From Bacillus glycinifermentans (GTDB lineage: Bacteria; Bacillota; Bacilli; Bacillales; Bacillaceae): DNA of 64,000 nt. Positions 45,389-55,876 of this stretch are shown here, in pieces. The stretch is taken from the NCBI RefSeq assembly GCF_001042475.2, contig NZ_LECW02000005.1:102000-165999 (forward strand), written 5' to 3'. Every line of letters starts with the position of its first letter. Position 1 is the first letter of the stretch. Below the pieces are notes generated by a model. It worked only from the letters and a program-made list of their open reading frames with translations. It made no database searches and was not told the origin of the DNA. The position numbers and the translations under genes are program-made.

Positions 45389-46330
45389 ATGAAAAAAGAA
45401 ATCATCAGAACCATATCATTATATGACACTATCATTATACATAGACATGTGAGGCCTGATCCTGATGCCTACGGATCCCAGTGCGGCCTTACGGAAATCT
45501 TGAAAGCAACCTATCCTGAAAAAAATATTTTTGCGGTGGGTACGCCAGAACCGTCTTTGTCATTTTTATATACGCCGGAAACAATCGAAGACTCCGTCTA
45601 CGAAAATGCCCTTGTCATCGTTTGCGATACGGCAAATCAGGAAAGAATTTCAGACCCCCGCTACAATATGGGCGCAAAGCTGATTAAAATCGACCACCAT
45701 CCGAACGAAGACCGGTACGGCGATCTGATCTGGGTCGATACGGATGCAAGCTCAACGAGCGAAATGATTTATGAATTGTATTTGGCCGGGAAAGAAGCGG
45801 GATGGAAGCTTCCGGTAAAAGGGGCCGAGCTGATTTATGCAGGCATCGTCGGCGATACAGGGCGTTTTCTGTTTCCGAACACGACCAAGAAGACATTGAA
45901 ATATGCGGGCGAGCTCATCGAATATCCTTTCTCATCTCAGGAACTTTTTAATCAATTGTATGAGACAAAGCTCAATGTTGTGAGGCTGAACGGATACATT
46001 TATCAAAATGTTTCATTGACGGAACACGGTGTTGCCTCTGTGCACATTACAGAGGACATATTAAAGCAGTACAATATTACGCCGTCTGAAGCATCGCAGC
46101 TCGTCAGCACGCTTGGCAATATTTCCGGAATTAAGGCATGGGTGTTTTTCGTCGAGGAAGCCGATCAAATCAGGGTAAGGCTGCGGTCGAAGGGGCCGAT
46201 TGTAAATGAAATCGCAAAAAAATACAACGGCGGAGGCCATCCTCTGGCGGCCGGCGCTTCCATTTACGACTGGAAAGATGCCGAACGCGTCATCGCCGAC
46301 TTGGAGCACATATGTAAAGAACAAAAATAA
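45389..46330 (+). CDS. nrnA: NanoRNase / pAp phosphatase NrnA
   Basis: NrnA (YtqI) degrades 2-5 nucleotide RNAs and dephosphorylates 3'-phosphoadenosine 5'-phosphate. The 313-residue protein is a DHH phosphoesterase: RHVRPDPDAYGSQCGL, VCDTAN, IDHHPNEDRYGD and the DHHA1 domain with GGGHPLAAGASI near the C-terminus. The ATG at 45389 follows AGAAGGGGC. It is followed by a hairpin terminator. Confidence 0.96.
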   Translation: MKKEIIRTISLYDTIIIHRHVRPDPDAYGSQCGLTEILKATYPEKNIFAVGTPEPSLSFLYTPETIEDSVYENALVIVCDTANQERISDPRYNMGAKLIKIDHHPNEDRYGDLIWVDTDASSTSEMIYELYLAGKEAGWKLPVKGAELIYAGIVGDTGRFLFPNTTKKTLKYAGELIEYPFSSQELFNQLYETKLNVVRLNGYIYQNVSLTEHGVASVHITEDILKQYNITPSEASQLVSTLGNISGIKAWVFFVEEADQIRVRLRSKGPIVNEIAKKYNGGGHPLAAGASIYDWKDAERVIADLEHICKEQK

Positions 46331-46352
46331 GAGGGGAAACCCTCTTTTTTTG
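46330..46352 (+). terminator. Intrinsic terminator after nrnA
   Basis: AGAGGG (46330-46335) pairs with CCCTCT (46340-46345), followed by T. Confidence 0.75.
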
Positions 46353-46453
46353 TGCTGTCTAATTGGTAGCGTTTGCATTTTCAGGTAAACAAAACAGCCC
46401 ACATCGCCGGTTTTCATGCGTGTTCATCGTGCGGACGCCCTCCGTGTTTTCGC

Positions 46454-46633
46454 CTATTCGGGTATAAACCAAGATCCGAAATCCGTCACATCTTCAAATA
46501 CGCGGATGTTTTGTGCCTTTAATTCTTTTTTGATAAGGGACGCGAGAATATCAGTTTCCGCATAAGCCGAATAGCCCAGCTTGATTCGGTTGACTTTATC
46601 TCTTGCCAGCTGATGGTAACTGTAAATGTACAT
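46454..46633 (-). CDS. ytzJ: Small protein YtzJ
   Basis: A 59-residue frame starts at ATG 46633 after AAAGGGAGGAAAG and ends at TAG 46454. The product reads MYIYSYHQLARDKVNRIKLG, then YSAYAETDILASLIKKELKA and ends DFGSWFIPE. It is soluble, mixed helix and strand, with several tyrosines. Good ribosome site, protein-like composition and location between nrnA and ytrI correspond, as I recall, to B. subtilis ytzJ. Function unknown. It is separated from ytrI by 110 bases containing no gene. Confidence 0.75.
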   Translation of the reverse strand: MYIYSYHQLARDKVNRIKLGYSAYAETDILASLIKKELKAQNIRVFEDVTDFGSWFIPE

Positions 46634-46743
46634 TCTGCTTTCCTCCCTTTTTCGATTGTCATCATATCATGTAATGACAGTTTAAAATAAAAAATGGAAA
46701 AAAGCGACGAAAGTCTTTAAATAGTTAAAAAAAATCCATATTT

Positions 46744-47247
46744 TTATTCGGAAAAAGAAATTTTGATCTCGACGGAAAGCCTTGTATAAATCGTCAGCTC
46801 CGTAACCTTTGCTTTGTAGGTTTTATCGTTGATCGTATACACTTTGTTTTCAATCGTCCGTTTCAGAAGCTCCCTCGTTCTGTAAACACTTTCGATGTCC
46901 TTCGTAATGACGTCGGAAATATTATCTTTAATATTCTCTTCAACATTCATCTGATCTGGCTGGGACAGTTTGTATTGCTTGGCGTTTACAAGCTTGACGT
47001 CAACGCTTTGGATCAACAGCTTTCTTTTGTTGTCTTCATTCAGTTTATGGAGATCCTCCCGGTAAATGTCGATTTGTTTATTCAAATCCGTGATTCGTTC
47101 CTTCTGCTCGCGTATCATGATAACCTGTTTCTCCTGGAATGTGCCGTACGTAAACAGGAATACGCACCAGCTGATTACGGCTCCGCACATGATCCCCGCG
47201 AAAAAACGTTGCCAGCCCGGCTTTTTATGATAAGGAGGGACCCTCAT
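46744..47247 (-). CDS. ytrI: Sporulation membrane protein YtrI
   Basis: From ATG 47247 the protein has 167 residues: a basic N-terminus RVPPYHKKPGWQRFF, one transmembrane helix (about residues 18-38), a coiled-coil stretch (VIMIREQKERITDLNKQIDI) and a C-terminal extracellular domain. It overlaps the ytrH stop as ATGA. In B. subtilis ytrH-ytrI are mother-cell genes needed for efficient sporulation. A frame extending to 47274 lies inside ytrH and is rejected. Confidence 0.92.
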   Translation of the reverse strand: MRVPPYHKKPGWQRFFAGIMCGAVISWCVFLFTYGTFQEKQVIMIREQKERITDLNKQIDIYREDLHKLNEDNKRKLLIQSVDVKLVNAKQYKLSQPDQMNVEENIKDNISDVITKDIESVYRTRELLKRTIENKVYTINDKTYKAKVTELTIYTRLSVEIKISFSE

Positions 47248-47585
47248 GATGAAATATGCTCCTGCGTAAGCCAATTGATGATCAGAAATCCCGTCTGCGC
47301 TCCTCCCATTGCCGAAAGGATCAGAAGAAGCTGCTTCACGATGTCTCTCGTATTGCCTTCGATAATGCCTCTTTCAAAACTGTAGACCGCATCGAATGTA
47401 CCGCCGATTGCGGCTACCAATGCCCATATCTTCAGACGGTTTGCAAGACTCGTAATAATCGTTAAAGGCGGCTGGCCTGACAAATAAGCGCCGATTCCGC
47501 CGATTAATGCACCGCCGAGAAGAACGCCGAGCGCGATAAAGTAACAGCTGATAAAGTTTGGAAAAAAAGGCTGTTCCGGGTCCAT
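47244..47585 (-). CDS. ytrH: Sporulation membrane protein YtrH
   Basis: From ATG 47585, after GGTGAGGTGATC, the protein has 113 residues, the B. subtilis length. It has three hydrophobic segments (FIALGVLLGGALIGGIGAYL, WALVAAIGGTFDAVYSFE, LLLILSAMGGAQTGFLIINW), so it is an integral membrane protein. A SigE-like promoter lies 23 bases upstream. It is translationally coupled to ytrI. Confidence 0.93.
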   Translation of the reverse strand: MDPEQPFFPNFISCYFIALGVLLGGALIGGIGAYLSGQPPLTIITSLANRLKIWALVAAIGGTFDAVYSFERGIIEGNTRDIVKQLLLILSAMGGAQTGFLIINWLTQEHISS

Positions 47586-47607
47586 TTCGATCACCTCACC
47601 TTTTAAC

Positions 47608-47636
47608 ATGATATGGACAATGTAAGACAAGTATGA
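47608..47636 (-). promoter_or_regulatory. SigE promoter of ytrHI
   Basis: On the minus strand TCATACT, a 14-base spacer and CATATCAT fit the mother-cell sigma-E consensus KMATATT-N14-CATACAMT with a few mismatches. Confidence 0.55.
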
Positions 47637-47658
47637 ATGATGCGGGAAGAAAGAACAT

Positions 47659-47687
47659 TTGTTTCTAATTCATTCACATCATATAAT
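47659..47687 (+). promoter_or_regulatory. Sigma-A promoter of dnaE
   Basis: TTGTTT (47659-47664), a 17-base spacer and TATAAT (47682-47687) lie 35 bases before dnaE. Confidence 0.65.
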
Positions 47688-47722
47688 GAAAGGAGATTGC
47701 TCGAAAAGGAAGGGGTGACAGA

Positions 47723-50700
47723 ATGCCTTTTGTTCACCTGCAAGTGCATAGCGGCTACAGTTTATTAAGCAGCGCCGCCTCTGTGGAGGATCTCGCTGCC
47801 AAGGCCGAAGCGCTCGGCTACGGCGCGATGGCCCTGACGGATGATGAGGTCATGTACGGGGCGGTTGAGTTTTATAAAGCATGCAAAAAACGCGGGATTA
47901 AGCCGATCATCGGGCTGACCGCTTCCGTTCTTACAGATGAAAAAGAACAGCTTTCATATCCGCTCGTTCTTTTGGCTAAGACGAATAAAGGATATCAAAA
48001 TCTGCTGAAAATCAGCAGCGTGCTGCAGTCAAAATCAAAATCAGGCATAAAAGAAAAATGGCTGAAAAGCTATCATGAGGATATTATTGCGCTCACAACG
48101 GGCGAAACGGGTTATATTGAAACGCTGTTAAAAGGCGGGGAGCCCGAAAAGGCAAAAGAAGCCGCACTCCGGTATCAAGCGATTTTCGGCGAGGAGCACT
48201 TCTATCTGTCTTACCAGCCGTATAAGGCCGATCCGCTGCTTTCCGAGCGCATCATGGAGCTTTCGCAGGCGGCGGGAATTCCGATTGCTGCCACTGGAGA
48301 TGTGCGGTACATCGAAAAAGAGGATGTTACGGCTTACACTTGCTTAAAAGCGATTAAAGCGGGGGAGAAACTCGGGGAAACGGTTGAGGCTCAAGGCGAT
48401 CTGCACCTTGATCTGAAGCCTGCCTGTGAAATGCTGGACATTTACCGGAATCACCCGGATGCGCTCGAGAATACGGTCAAGATCGCAAATCGATGCCACG
48501 TCGATTTAAGCCTCGGCCAGACGCGTCTCCCGAAGTATCCGGCTCCCGGCGGCAAACACGCGGATGAATTTTTAGCTGAGCTTTGTTTTGAAGGGCTTTC
48601 CAAGCGGTTTGCCTCGCCTTCCCGTGAATACGTCGAAAGGCTCGAATATGAGCTTTCCGTTATTAAAGACATGGCGTTCAGCGACTACTTTCTCATCGTC
48701 TGGGACTTTATGAAATTCGCACACGAAAACGGCATCATCACCGGCCCGGGCCGCGGATCTGCGGCAGGGTCTCTTGTCGCCTATACGCTGTTTATTACGG
48801 ATGTCGATCCGATCAGGCACAAGCTTCTGTTTGAACGCTTTTTAAATCCGGAACGGGTCACGATGCCCGATATTGACATCGATTTTCCGGATACGAGAAG
48901 GGATGAAGTCATTCAGTATGTGAAAAATAAATACGGCGCCATGCACGTCGCCCAGATCATTACATTCGGGACACTCGCCGCAAAAGCCGCGCTCAGGGAT
49001 GCGGGAAGGGTGATGGGCATCAGCCCGAAAGAAGCCGATCAGCTGGCAAAGCTGATTCCGTCAAAGCCGGGTGTGACCTTGAAAGAGGCGAAAGAGCTAT
49101 CTCCTGAACTCGCAAGGCGCCTGAATGAATCAAAGCGGCTGCAGGACATATTTCAAACGGCCCGGAAAATCGAAGGCCTGCCCCGGCACACGTCCATTCA
49201 TGCGGCAGGCGTCGTATTGAGCGAGGAGCCGCTCACGAATATCGTACCGATACAAGAAGGTCATGACGGGGTGTATTTAACGCAATATTCAATGGGCCAT
49301 CTCGAAGATCTGGGCCTTCTCAAAATGGATTTTCTCGGCCTGCGCAATTTGACGCTGATCGAGTCAATCAAATCGCTGATCGAAAAAAAAGAGCGGATCA
49401 CGATCGATTTTTCCGCTATCCCGTATGATGATGAACAAACGTTTCAGCTTTTATCAGCGGGCGACACGACAGGCATCTTTCAGCTCGAATCCGCCGGAAT
49501 GAGAAATGTGTTAAAACGTCTCAAACCGAACAGCCTCGAGGACATCGTTGCGGTCAACGCCCTTTACCGGCCCGGCCCGATGGAAAATATCCCGCTGTTT
49601 ATCGGCAGAAAGCACGGTCAGGCGCCCGTTTTCTATCCGCACGAAGATCTTGAGGACATTTTAAAAGATACGTACGGCGTCATCGTTTATCAGGAACAAA
49701 TTATGATGATTGCCTCAAAAATGGCAGGCTTCAGATTGGGGGAAGCCGACCTTTTGCGGCGGGCCGTCGGCAAAAAAAACAAGGAAATTCTCGATACAGA
49801 GAGAAATCATTTTATAGATGGATGCCTGAAGAAAGGATATTCCGTTAAATCGGCAAACGAGGTATATGATCTGATCGTCAAATTCGCCAATTACGGCTTC
49901 AACCGAAGCCATGCGGTCGCTTACAGTATGATCGGCTATCAGCTCGCTTATTTGAAGGCCCATTTTCCCCTGTACTTTATGTGCGGCCTTTTGACGAGTG
50001 CAATCGGCAATGAGGATAAGCTCGCCGAGTACATCTATGAAGCAAAGGGTAAAGGGCTTCGCGTTCTGGGGCCTTCGATCAATAAAAGCGGCTACCCGTT
50101 CACGGTTGAAAACGGAGCGCTCCGCTACAGCTTAAGGGCCGTGAAAGGCGTCGGAATATCGGCTGTAAAAGAAATATACAGGGCGAGAAAGGAAAAGCCG
50201 TTTGCAGACCTGTTTGACTTTAGCGTCAGGACATCCGCGAAAAGCGTCAACCGCAAGACGATAGAGGCTCTCATATTTGCCGGAGCAATGGATGAATTCG
50301 GGGAAAACCGCGCCACCCTGCTCGCTTCCGTAGATATCGCTCTGGAGCATGCCGAGTTGTTTGCGGGGGACAATGAGCAGCTTGGATTTTTTCTCGATGA
50401 AGCGCTGACCATCAAACCGAAATATGCGAAAACGGAAGAGATGCCGCTCGTCGATCTGCTTGCCCGCGAAAAAGAAACGCTCGGCATTTACTTTTCAGAC
50501 CATCCGCTGACCGTCCACCGCACCTTGCTGGACCATGCGGGCGCCCTTCCGATCATTCAGCTGACCGGAAACAGCCGGACGAAAGCCGCTCTCGGCGCTC
50601 TTGTAACAAAGATGAAAACGATACGGACGAAAGCGGGACAAACGATGGCATTTCTCGAATTAAGCGATGAAAGCGGGGAGATGGAAGCGGTCGTGTTTCC

Positions 50701-51067
50701 CGAACAGTTCAGACGGCTTTCTCCGATATTGGAAGAAGGGGTCGCGCTTTACGCCGAAGGGCGGCTTGAAACAAGAAACGAAAAACGCCAGCTTATCATC
50801 GCCAGGGCTTCTCTCCTTGAGGCGCTGCATACGGAGAAAAAGCCTGCTGTTTATATCAAGGTTGAAGAACATCAGCATTCCCAGGAGATCCTTGAAAAAA
50901 TCAGCGCGATTTTACGTGAGCACAAAGGGGATACACAGGTCTGCATCTATTACGAAAAGAAAAAGCAAACGATGAAGCTTCCCGAAGGCTATAATATAAA
51001 AGCTGATCACGCCGTGCTGTACCGCCTGAAAAGCGTCGTCGGAGAAAAAAATGTCGTACTGCGGTAA
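47723..51067 (+). CDS. dnaE: DNA polymerase III alpha subunit DnaE
   Basis: DnaE is the second replicative polymerase of Bacillus. It extends primase RNA on the lagging strand before PolC takes over. The 1114-residue protein has an N-terminal PHP domain (VHLQVHSGYSLLSSAASVED) and the palm with catalytic aspartates in PDIDIDFPDTRRDEV near residue 383. Fingers carry the conserved YRPGPMENIP, and helix-hairpin-helix motifs (LRAVKGVGISAVKEI near 810) follow. A C-terminal OB fold ends the protein. No exonuclease insertion is present, which separates it from PolC. The ATG at 47723 follows GGAAGGGGTG. Confidence 0.97.
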   Translation: MPFVHLQVHSGYSLLSSAASVEDLAAKAEALGYGAMALTDDEVMYGAVEFYKACKKRGIKPIIGLTASVLTDEKEQLSYPLVLLAKTNKGYQNLLKISSVLQSKSKSGIKEKWLKSYHEDIIALTTGETGYIETLLKGGEPEKAKEAALRYQAIFGEEHFYLSYQPYKADPLLSERIMELSQAAGIPIAATGDVRYIEKEDVTAYTCLKAIKAGEKLGETVEAQGDLHLDLKPACEMLDIYRNHPDALENTVKIANRCHVDLSLGQTRLPKYPAPGGKHADEFLAELCFEGLSKRFASPSREYVERLEYELSVIKDMAFSDYFLIVWDFMKFAHENGIITGPGRGSAAGSLVAYTLFITDVDPIRHKLLFERFLNPERVTMPDIDIDFPDTRRDEVIQYVKNKYGAMHVAQIITFGTLAAKAALRDAGRVMGISPKEADQLAKLIPSKPGVTLKEAKELSPELARRLNESKRLQDIFQTARKIEGLPRHTSIHAAGVVLSEEPLTNIVPIQEGHDGVYLTQYSMGHLEDLGLLKMDFLGLRNLTLIESIKSLIEKKERITIDFSAIPYDDEQTFQLLSAGDTTGIFQLESAGMRNVLKRLKPNSLEDIVAVNALYRPGPMENIPLFIGRKHGQAPVFYPHEDLEDILKDTYGVIVYQEQIMMIASKMAGFRLGEADLLRRAVGKKNKEILDTERNHFIDGCLKKGYSVKSANEVYDLIVKFANYGFNRSHAVAYSMIGYQLAYLKAHFPLYFMCGLLTSAIGNEDKLAEYIYEAKGKGLRVLGPSINKSGYPFTVENGALRYSLRAVKGVGISAVKEIYRARKEKPFADLFDFSVRTSAKSVNRKTIEALIFAGAMDEFGENRATLLASVDIALEHAELFAGDNEQLGFFLDEALTIKPKYAKTEEMPLVDLLAREKETLGIYFSDHPLTVHRTLLDHAGALPIIQLTGNSRTKAALGALVTKMKTIRTKAGQTMAFLELSDESGEMEAVVFPEQFRRLSPILEEGVALYAEGRLETRNEKRQLIIARASLLEALHTEKKPAVYIKVEEHQHSQEILEKISAILREHKGDTQVCIYYEKKKQTMKLPEGYNIKADHAVLYRLKSVVGEKNVVLR

Positions 51068-51209
51068 CAATTTCGTGAGCATTTAGGGTTAAAAAAGTCA
51101 TGAATTGTGTTATCATTTTTAAGATTCTATTGTTCGTCCAAAAAGAATCTTACAGCAGTATACGAAGCAAAATTTTAGGCAAAATTCCCTTGAAGGAGTG
51201 TTTGTTAAC

Positions 51210-52445
51210 ATGTCATTGAAAGAAAAAGCGCTGCACATGCATAAAGTCAACCAGGGTAAACTGGAGTCAAAATCAAAAGTTCAGGTTCGAAATGCGGAAG
51301 ACTTAAGCCTCGCTTATTCTCCAGGTGTCGCCGAGCCTTGTAAAGCAATCTATGATGATAACAGTAAAGTATACGATTATACAATGAAGGGAAACATGGT
51401 AGCAGTTGTATCCGACGGAACGGCTGTGCTCGGCCTCGGAAATATCGGCCCTGAAGCTGCGCTTCCCGTTATGGAAGGTAAAGCGGTTCTTTTTAAAAGC
51501 TTTGCAGGCGTAGATGCTTTCCCGATCTGTCTCAATACAACGGACGTTGATCAAATCGTTGAAACCGTAAAGCTTCTTGAGCCGACTTTCGGCGGCGTCA
51601 ATCTGGAGGACATTGCAGCGCCGAACTGCTTTGTCATCGAAGAACGCCTGAAAAAAGAAACGAAAATCCCGGTTTTCCATGATGATCAGCACGGAACAGC
51701 GATCGTTACAGTCGCCGGGCTTGTAAACGCCTTGAAGCTGTCAGGAAAATCAATGTCTTCCGTCAAAGTGGTAGCAAACGGCGCCGGTGCGGCCGGAATC
51801 GCAATCATCAAGCTTCTGTATCATTTCGGCGTCCGCGACATCATCATGTGCGACACGAAAGGCGCGATTTACGAAGGCCGTCCGAACGGCATGAACGCCG
51901 TCAAAGCCGAAGTGGCGAAATACACAAACAAAAACAGAATAGAAGGATCGCTTCAGGACGTGATTAAAGGTGCGGATGTCTTTATCGGCGTTTCAGTCGA
52001 AGGCGCCCTGACAAAAGAAATGGTTGAAAGCATGGCAGATCAGCCGATCATTTTCGCCATGGCAAATCCAAATCCGGAAATCATGCCGGACGAAGCGCAT
52101 GCAGCAGGAGCCAGCGTTGTTGGAACCGGACGTTCGGACTTCCCGAACCAGGTGAACAATGTCCTCGCATTCCCGGGCATTTTCCGCGGAGCGCTTGACG
52201 TAAGGGCGACACATATTAACGAAGAAATGAAAATTGCCGCCGTCGAAGCGATCGCATCGCTTGTTTCTGACGAAGAGCTGCGCGCGGAATACGTCATTCC
52301 GGCTCCGTTTGATCCGAGAGTCGCCCCTGCCGTTGCCAAAGCGGTTGCAAAAGCAGCTATGGAAACGGGTGTGGCAAGGATTGACGTAGACCCTGAGGAA
52401 GTCGCTGAAAAAACAAGAAAACTCGCGATTATCGAAGTAAAATAA
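51210..52445 (+). CDS. ytsJ: NADP-dependent malic enzyme YtsJ
   Basis: YtsJ oxidatively decarboxylates malate to pyruvate and makes NADPH. It is the main malic enzyme for growth on malate in B. subtilis. ATG 51210, nine bases after AAGGAGTG, gives 411 residues. The catalytic tyrosine/lysine regions are [11 protein letters not shown] and [17 protein letters not shown], the metal site is [13 protein letters not shown], and the Rossmann loop is [15 protein letters not shown]. There is no C-terminal phosphotransacetylase-like domain. Confidence 0.96.
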   Translation: MSLKEKALHMHKVNQGKLESKSKVQVRNAEDLSLAYSPGVAEPCKAIYDDNSKVYDYTMKGNMVAVVSDGTAVLGLGNIGPEAALPVMEGKAVLFKSFAGVDAFPICLNTTDVDQIVETVKLLEPTFGGVNLEDIAAPNCFVIEERLKKETKIPVFHDDQHGTAIVTVAGLVNALKLSGKSMSSVKVVANGAGAAGIAIIKLLYHFGVRDIIMCDTKGAIYEGRPNGMNAVKAEVAKYTNKNRIEGSLQDVIKGADVFIGVSVEGALTKEMVESMADQPIIFAMANPNPEIMPDEAHAAGASVVGTGRSDFPNQVNNVLAFPGIFRGALDVRATHINEEMKIAAVEAIASLVSDEELRAEYVIPAPFDPRVAPAVAKAVAKAAMETGVARIDVDPEEVAEKTRKLAIIEVK

Positions 52446-52466
52446 CACACCGCCGTTTGCTTTTAT

Positions 52467-52510
52467 CAGCGCGTGATCACTCGGAGCTTTCCTCGAGTTG
52501 TCACGCGCTG
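52467..52510 (+). terminator. Stem-loop after ytsJ
   Basis: CAGCGCGTGA (52467-52476) pairs with TCACGCGCTG (52501-52510); CTCGAG-like bases extend the stem inside. Only TTTCTT follows. Confidence 0.6.
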
Positions 52511-52559
52511 TTTCTTGAATCAATTGATTGATTTTTCCTCTTTTTGGACACGCTCCCAA

Positions 52560-52712
52560 GGGAAATTCTCGCTTGAAAAAATTTTTTTCGGCCAAGCTGT
52601 TCCGGACGTTTGTATCCGCTCTCAAGGCTTATATATCGGTTTGTCGGTCCAAAAGCTCATAAACGCGAGCCGCGCCTTTGCCGATTAAAAATTGTCGAAT
52701 TGAGGATGACAC
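52560..52712 (-). pseudogene. Remnant of an ABC exporter (linker before the ATPase domain)
   Basis: On the minus strand one frame reads SSSIRQFLIGKGAARVYELL and then DRQTDI before TAA at 52629. Immediately after, a shifted frame reads SLESGYKRPEQLG. Joined, this matches the linker between transmembrane and nucleotide-binding domains of ABC half-exporters (pattern GAxxRVFELLDRxPxI...SGxKPExLxG). No Walker motifs or helices remain. It overlaps the accDA promoter region in antisense. The rest of the 370-base gap holds the ytsJ hairpin and the accDA promoter. Confidence 0.45.
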
Positions 52713-52734
52713 CGTTTGACAAAAAAAGTACAAT
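52706..52734 (+). promoter_or_regulatory. Sigma-A promoter of accDA
   Basis: ATGACA (52706-52711), a 17-base spacer and TACAAT (52729-52734). A TTGACA at 52716 and TATAGT at 52743 have 21 bases between them and are less likely. Confidence 0.5.
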
Positions 52735-52757
52735 AGTTTCGGTATAGTGATGTTCTA

Positions 52758-52773
52758 GTCTAAGAGTTAGGAC
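52758..52773 (+). other. Small hairpin in the accD leader
   Basis: GTCTAA-GAG-TTAGGAC forms a six-pair stem with one G-U, about 40 bases before accD. It only loosely resembles a FapR site. Confidence 0.3.
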
Positions 52774-52815
52774 AGGCATGTATGAGGAAACCCTTCAGAA
52801 AAGGGAGGTAATCTT

Positions 52816-53691
52816 TTGTTAAAGGATATATTCAGCAAAAAGAAGAAAAAATACGCTTCCGTTCCCGCGGAGAAAGCGAAACAAGACGTACCTGAAGGCA
52901 TTATGACAAAATGCCCTGATTGCAAAAAAATCATGCTCACAAAAGAGCTGGATAAAAACTTAAGGGTCTGCATGAACTGCGGCTACCATTTAAAAATGAA
53001 CGCGAAGCAGCGCTTCAAAAGCCTGCTTGATGACCAGTCCTTTGAAGAATTCAATCAGGATATGGTGTCTGAAAATCCGCTGGGATTTCCGGGATACTTG
53101 GAAAAGCTGGAAAAAGACCGGGAGAAGACCTCTTTAAATGAGGCGGTTGTCACCGGAAAAGGCACGATCGACGGGTCACCTGCTGTCGTTGCCGTGATGG
53201 ATTCGTCATTCAGAATGGGGAGCATGGGGTCTGTCGTAGGCGAAAAAATTACGCTGGCGATTGAAAAAGCAAGGGAAGAGAAAATCCCTTTCATCATTTT
53301 TACCGCCTCCGGCGGGGCGAGAATGCAGGAAGGCCTTCTCAGCTTGATGCAGATGGCGAAAACAAGTTCGGCATTAAAGCTGTTCAGCGAAGAAGGCGGC
53401 TTGATTATTTCCGTCATGACGCATCCGACAACCGGCGGCGTTTCGGCAAGTTTTGCATCCCTTGGCGATTACAACCTTGCCGAACCAGGCGCCCTGATCG
53501 GCTTTGCCGGTAGAAGGATCATCGAGCAGACCATTCGCGAAGAGCTGCCTGAGGATTTTCAAACCGCGGAATTTTTGCTCAAGCATGGTCAGCTTGATGC
53601 CGTCGTTCACAGAGCCGACATGAAAAAAACGCTCGGCAGTATTTTAAATATGCATCAAACTGGAGGTGATCTCGAGTGGCTGGAGAATTAG
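52816..53691 (+). CDS. accD: Acetyl-CoA carboxylase carboxyltransferase beta subunit
   Basis: AccD with AccA transfers carboxyl from biotin to acetyl-CoA to form malonyl-CoA, the first fatty acid step. It starts with TTG 52816 after AAAGGGAGGTAA, giving 291 residues. The N-terminal zinc ribbon has CPDCKKI and CMNCGYH (four cysteines, about residues 33-55). The crotonase-fold core has [12 protein letters not shown] and [14 protein letters not shown]. accA starts inside its 3' end, so the subunits are coupled. Confidence 0.96.
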   Translation: MLKDIFSKKKKKYASVPAEKAKQDVPEGIMTKCPDCKKIMLTKELDKNLRVCMNCGYHLKMNAKQRFKSLLDDQSFEEFNQDMVSENPLGFPGYLEKLEKDREKTSLNEAVVTGKGTIDGSPAVVAVMDSSFRMGSMGSVVGEKITLAIEKAREEKIPFIIFTASGGARMQEGLLSLMQMAKTSSALKLFSEEGGLIISVMTHPTTGGVSASFASLGDYNLAEPGALIGFAGRRIIEQTIREELPEDFQTAEFLLKHGQLDAVVHRADMKKTLGSILNMHQTGGDLEWLEN

Positions 53692-54653
53692 AATTTGAAA
53701 AACCGGTAATCGAACTGCGTGAAAAGATTGCCGAACTGAGAAAAATCACGCAGGATTCAGATATGGATTTAAGCTCTGAAATAACAAAGCTTGAAGCACG
53801 TCTTGAAAAACTTGAAGAAGATATTTACACAAATCTGAAGGCATGGGACAGGGTGCAGATTGCAAGGCATCCGAACCGTCCGACAACGCTAGACTATATA
53901 GAACGTCTCTTTACCGATTTCTTCGAATGCCACGGGGATCGTTTTTTCGGTGATGATGAAGCGATTGTAGGCGGTATCGCCAAGTTTCGCGGCCTGCCCG
54001 TGACGGTGATCGGCCACCAGCGCGGCAAGGATACAAAAGAGAACATCCGCCGCAATTTCGGCATGCCGCATCCTGAAGGATACCGGAAAGCGCTCAGGCT
54101 CATGAAGCAGGCTGACAAGTTTAACAGGCCGATCATCTGCTTTATTGATACGAAGGGTGCCTATCCGGGCAAAGCGGCTGAAGAAAGGGGACAAAGCGAA
54201 GCCATTGCGAAAAACCTTTTTGAAATGGCCGGACTTTCCGTACCCGTCATCTCGATCGTCATCGGTGAGGGTGGCAGCGGGGGAGCGCTTGCTCTCGGCG
54301 TCGCGAACCGTTTATTTATGCTGGAAAACTCCACATATTCGGTGATTTCTCCGGAAGGAGCGGCAGCGATTTTGTGGAAGGATTCAGGACTTGCGAAAAA
54401 AGCGGCTGAAACGATGAAAATCACGGCTCCGGACCTGAAAGAATTAGATATTATTGATCATGTTATAAAAGAAGTGAGAGGCGGAGCGCACCGCGATGTG
54501 AAGAAGCAGGCGGCATATATTGACGAGACGTTAAAGCAGGCCCTTCAATCGCTGATGAAGCTGGATAAAAACGAGCTTATCCAGCAGAGATACGAGAAAT
54601 ACAAATCAATTGGAAAAATTTCGACTGAAAACCAATTTGTTGGGGTAAAATAA
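53676..54653 (+). CDS. accA: Acetyl-CoA carboxylase carboxyltransferase alpha subunit
   Basis: The gene starts at GTG 53676, within accD, after GGAGGTGATC; the overlap is 16 bases. The 325-residue protein has an N-terminal helical arm ([14 protein letters not shown]) and the crotonase core with [20 protein letters not shown]. The oxyanion-hole region [13 protein letters not shown] follows near residue 201. With AccD it forms the heterotetrameric carboxyltransferase. It ends at a strong terminator. Confidence 0.96.
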   Translation: MAGELEFEKPVIELREKIAELRKITQDSDMDLSSEITKLEARLEKLEEDIYTNLKAWDRVQIARHPNRPTTLDYIERLFTDFFECHGDRFFGDDEAIVGGIAKFRGLPVTVIGHQRGKDTKENIRRNFGMPHPEGYRKALRLMKQADKFNRPIICFIDTKGAYPGKAAEERGQSEAIAKNLFEMAGLSVPVISIVIGEGGSGGALALGVANRLFMLENSTYSVISPEGAAAILWKDSGLAKKAAETMKITAPDLKELDIIDHVIKEVRGGAHRDVKKQAAYIDETLKQALQSLMKLDKNELIQQRYEKYKSIGKISTENQFVGVK

Positions 54654-54690
54654 ATAAACGTGAGGCCTTTTGGCTCACGTTTATTTTTTG
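54653..54690 (+). terminator. Intrinsic terminator after accA
   Basis: AATAAACGTGAGGCC pairs with GGCTCACGTTTATT across a short T loop, followed by T. Confidence 0.9.
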
Positions 54691-54757
54691 TGGCAGCATA
54701 GAAAGTGAAAGGATTGTGTCATTACCTCGAATTTTCCATGAGTTTATTTAAAATTTA

Positions 54758-54786
54758 TTTAAAAACTTTTTGTTTAATTGTATAAT
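54758..54786 (+). promoter_or_regulatory. Candidate promoter of pfkA-pykA
   Basis: TATAAT (54781-54786) with TTTAAA 17 bases earlier (54758-54763). The -35 box is weak. Confidence 0.45.
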
Positions 54787-54863
54787 AAATAAGGTTTACA
54801 AGGGACTCGGGCAAATTTGCATCCCTTTTCATTGTTTTTGCGGCAATGAACATGGTAAGGTAA

Positions 54864-55850
<987 letters not shown>

Positions 55851-55876
55851 TGTATAACCCGAGGAGGAAGTAACAA

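Noticed and set aside
51993..52625. A 210-codon minus-strand frame across the ytsJ 3' end
   Set aside because: Most of it is antisense to conserved ytsJ codons; only the separate remnant at 52560-52712 has protein-like signal.
52716..52748. TTGACA and TATAGT as the accDA promoter
   Set aside because: The spacer is 21 bases; ATGACA-17-TACAAT at 52706-52734 fits better.
52758..52773. FapR operator in the accD leader
   Set aside because: Only a loose resemblance to the FapR consensus; accDA is not a FapR target in B. subtilis as far as I know.
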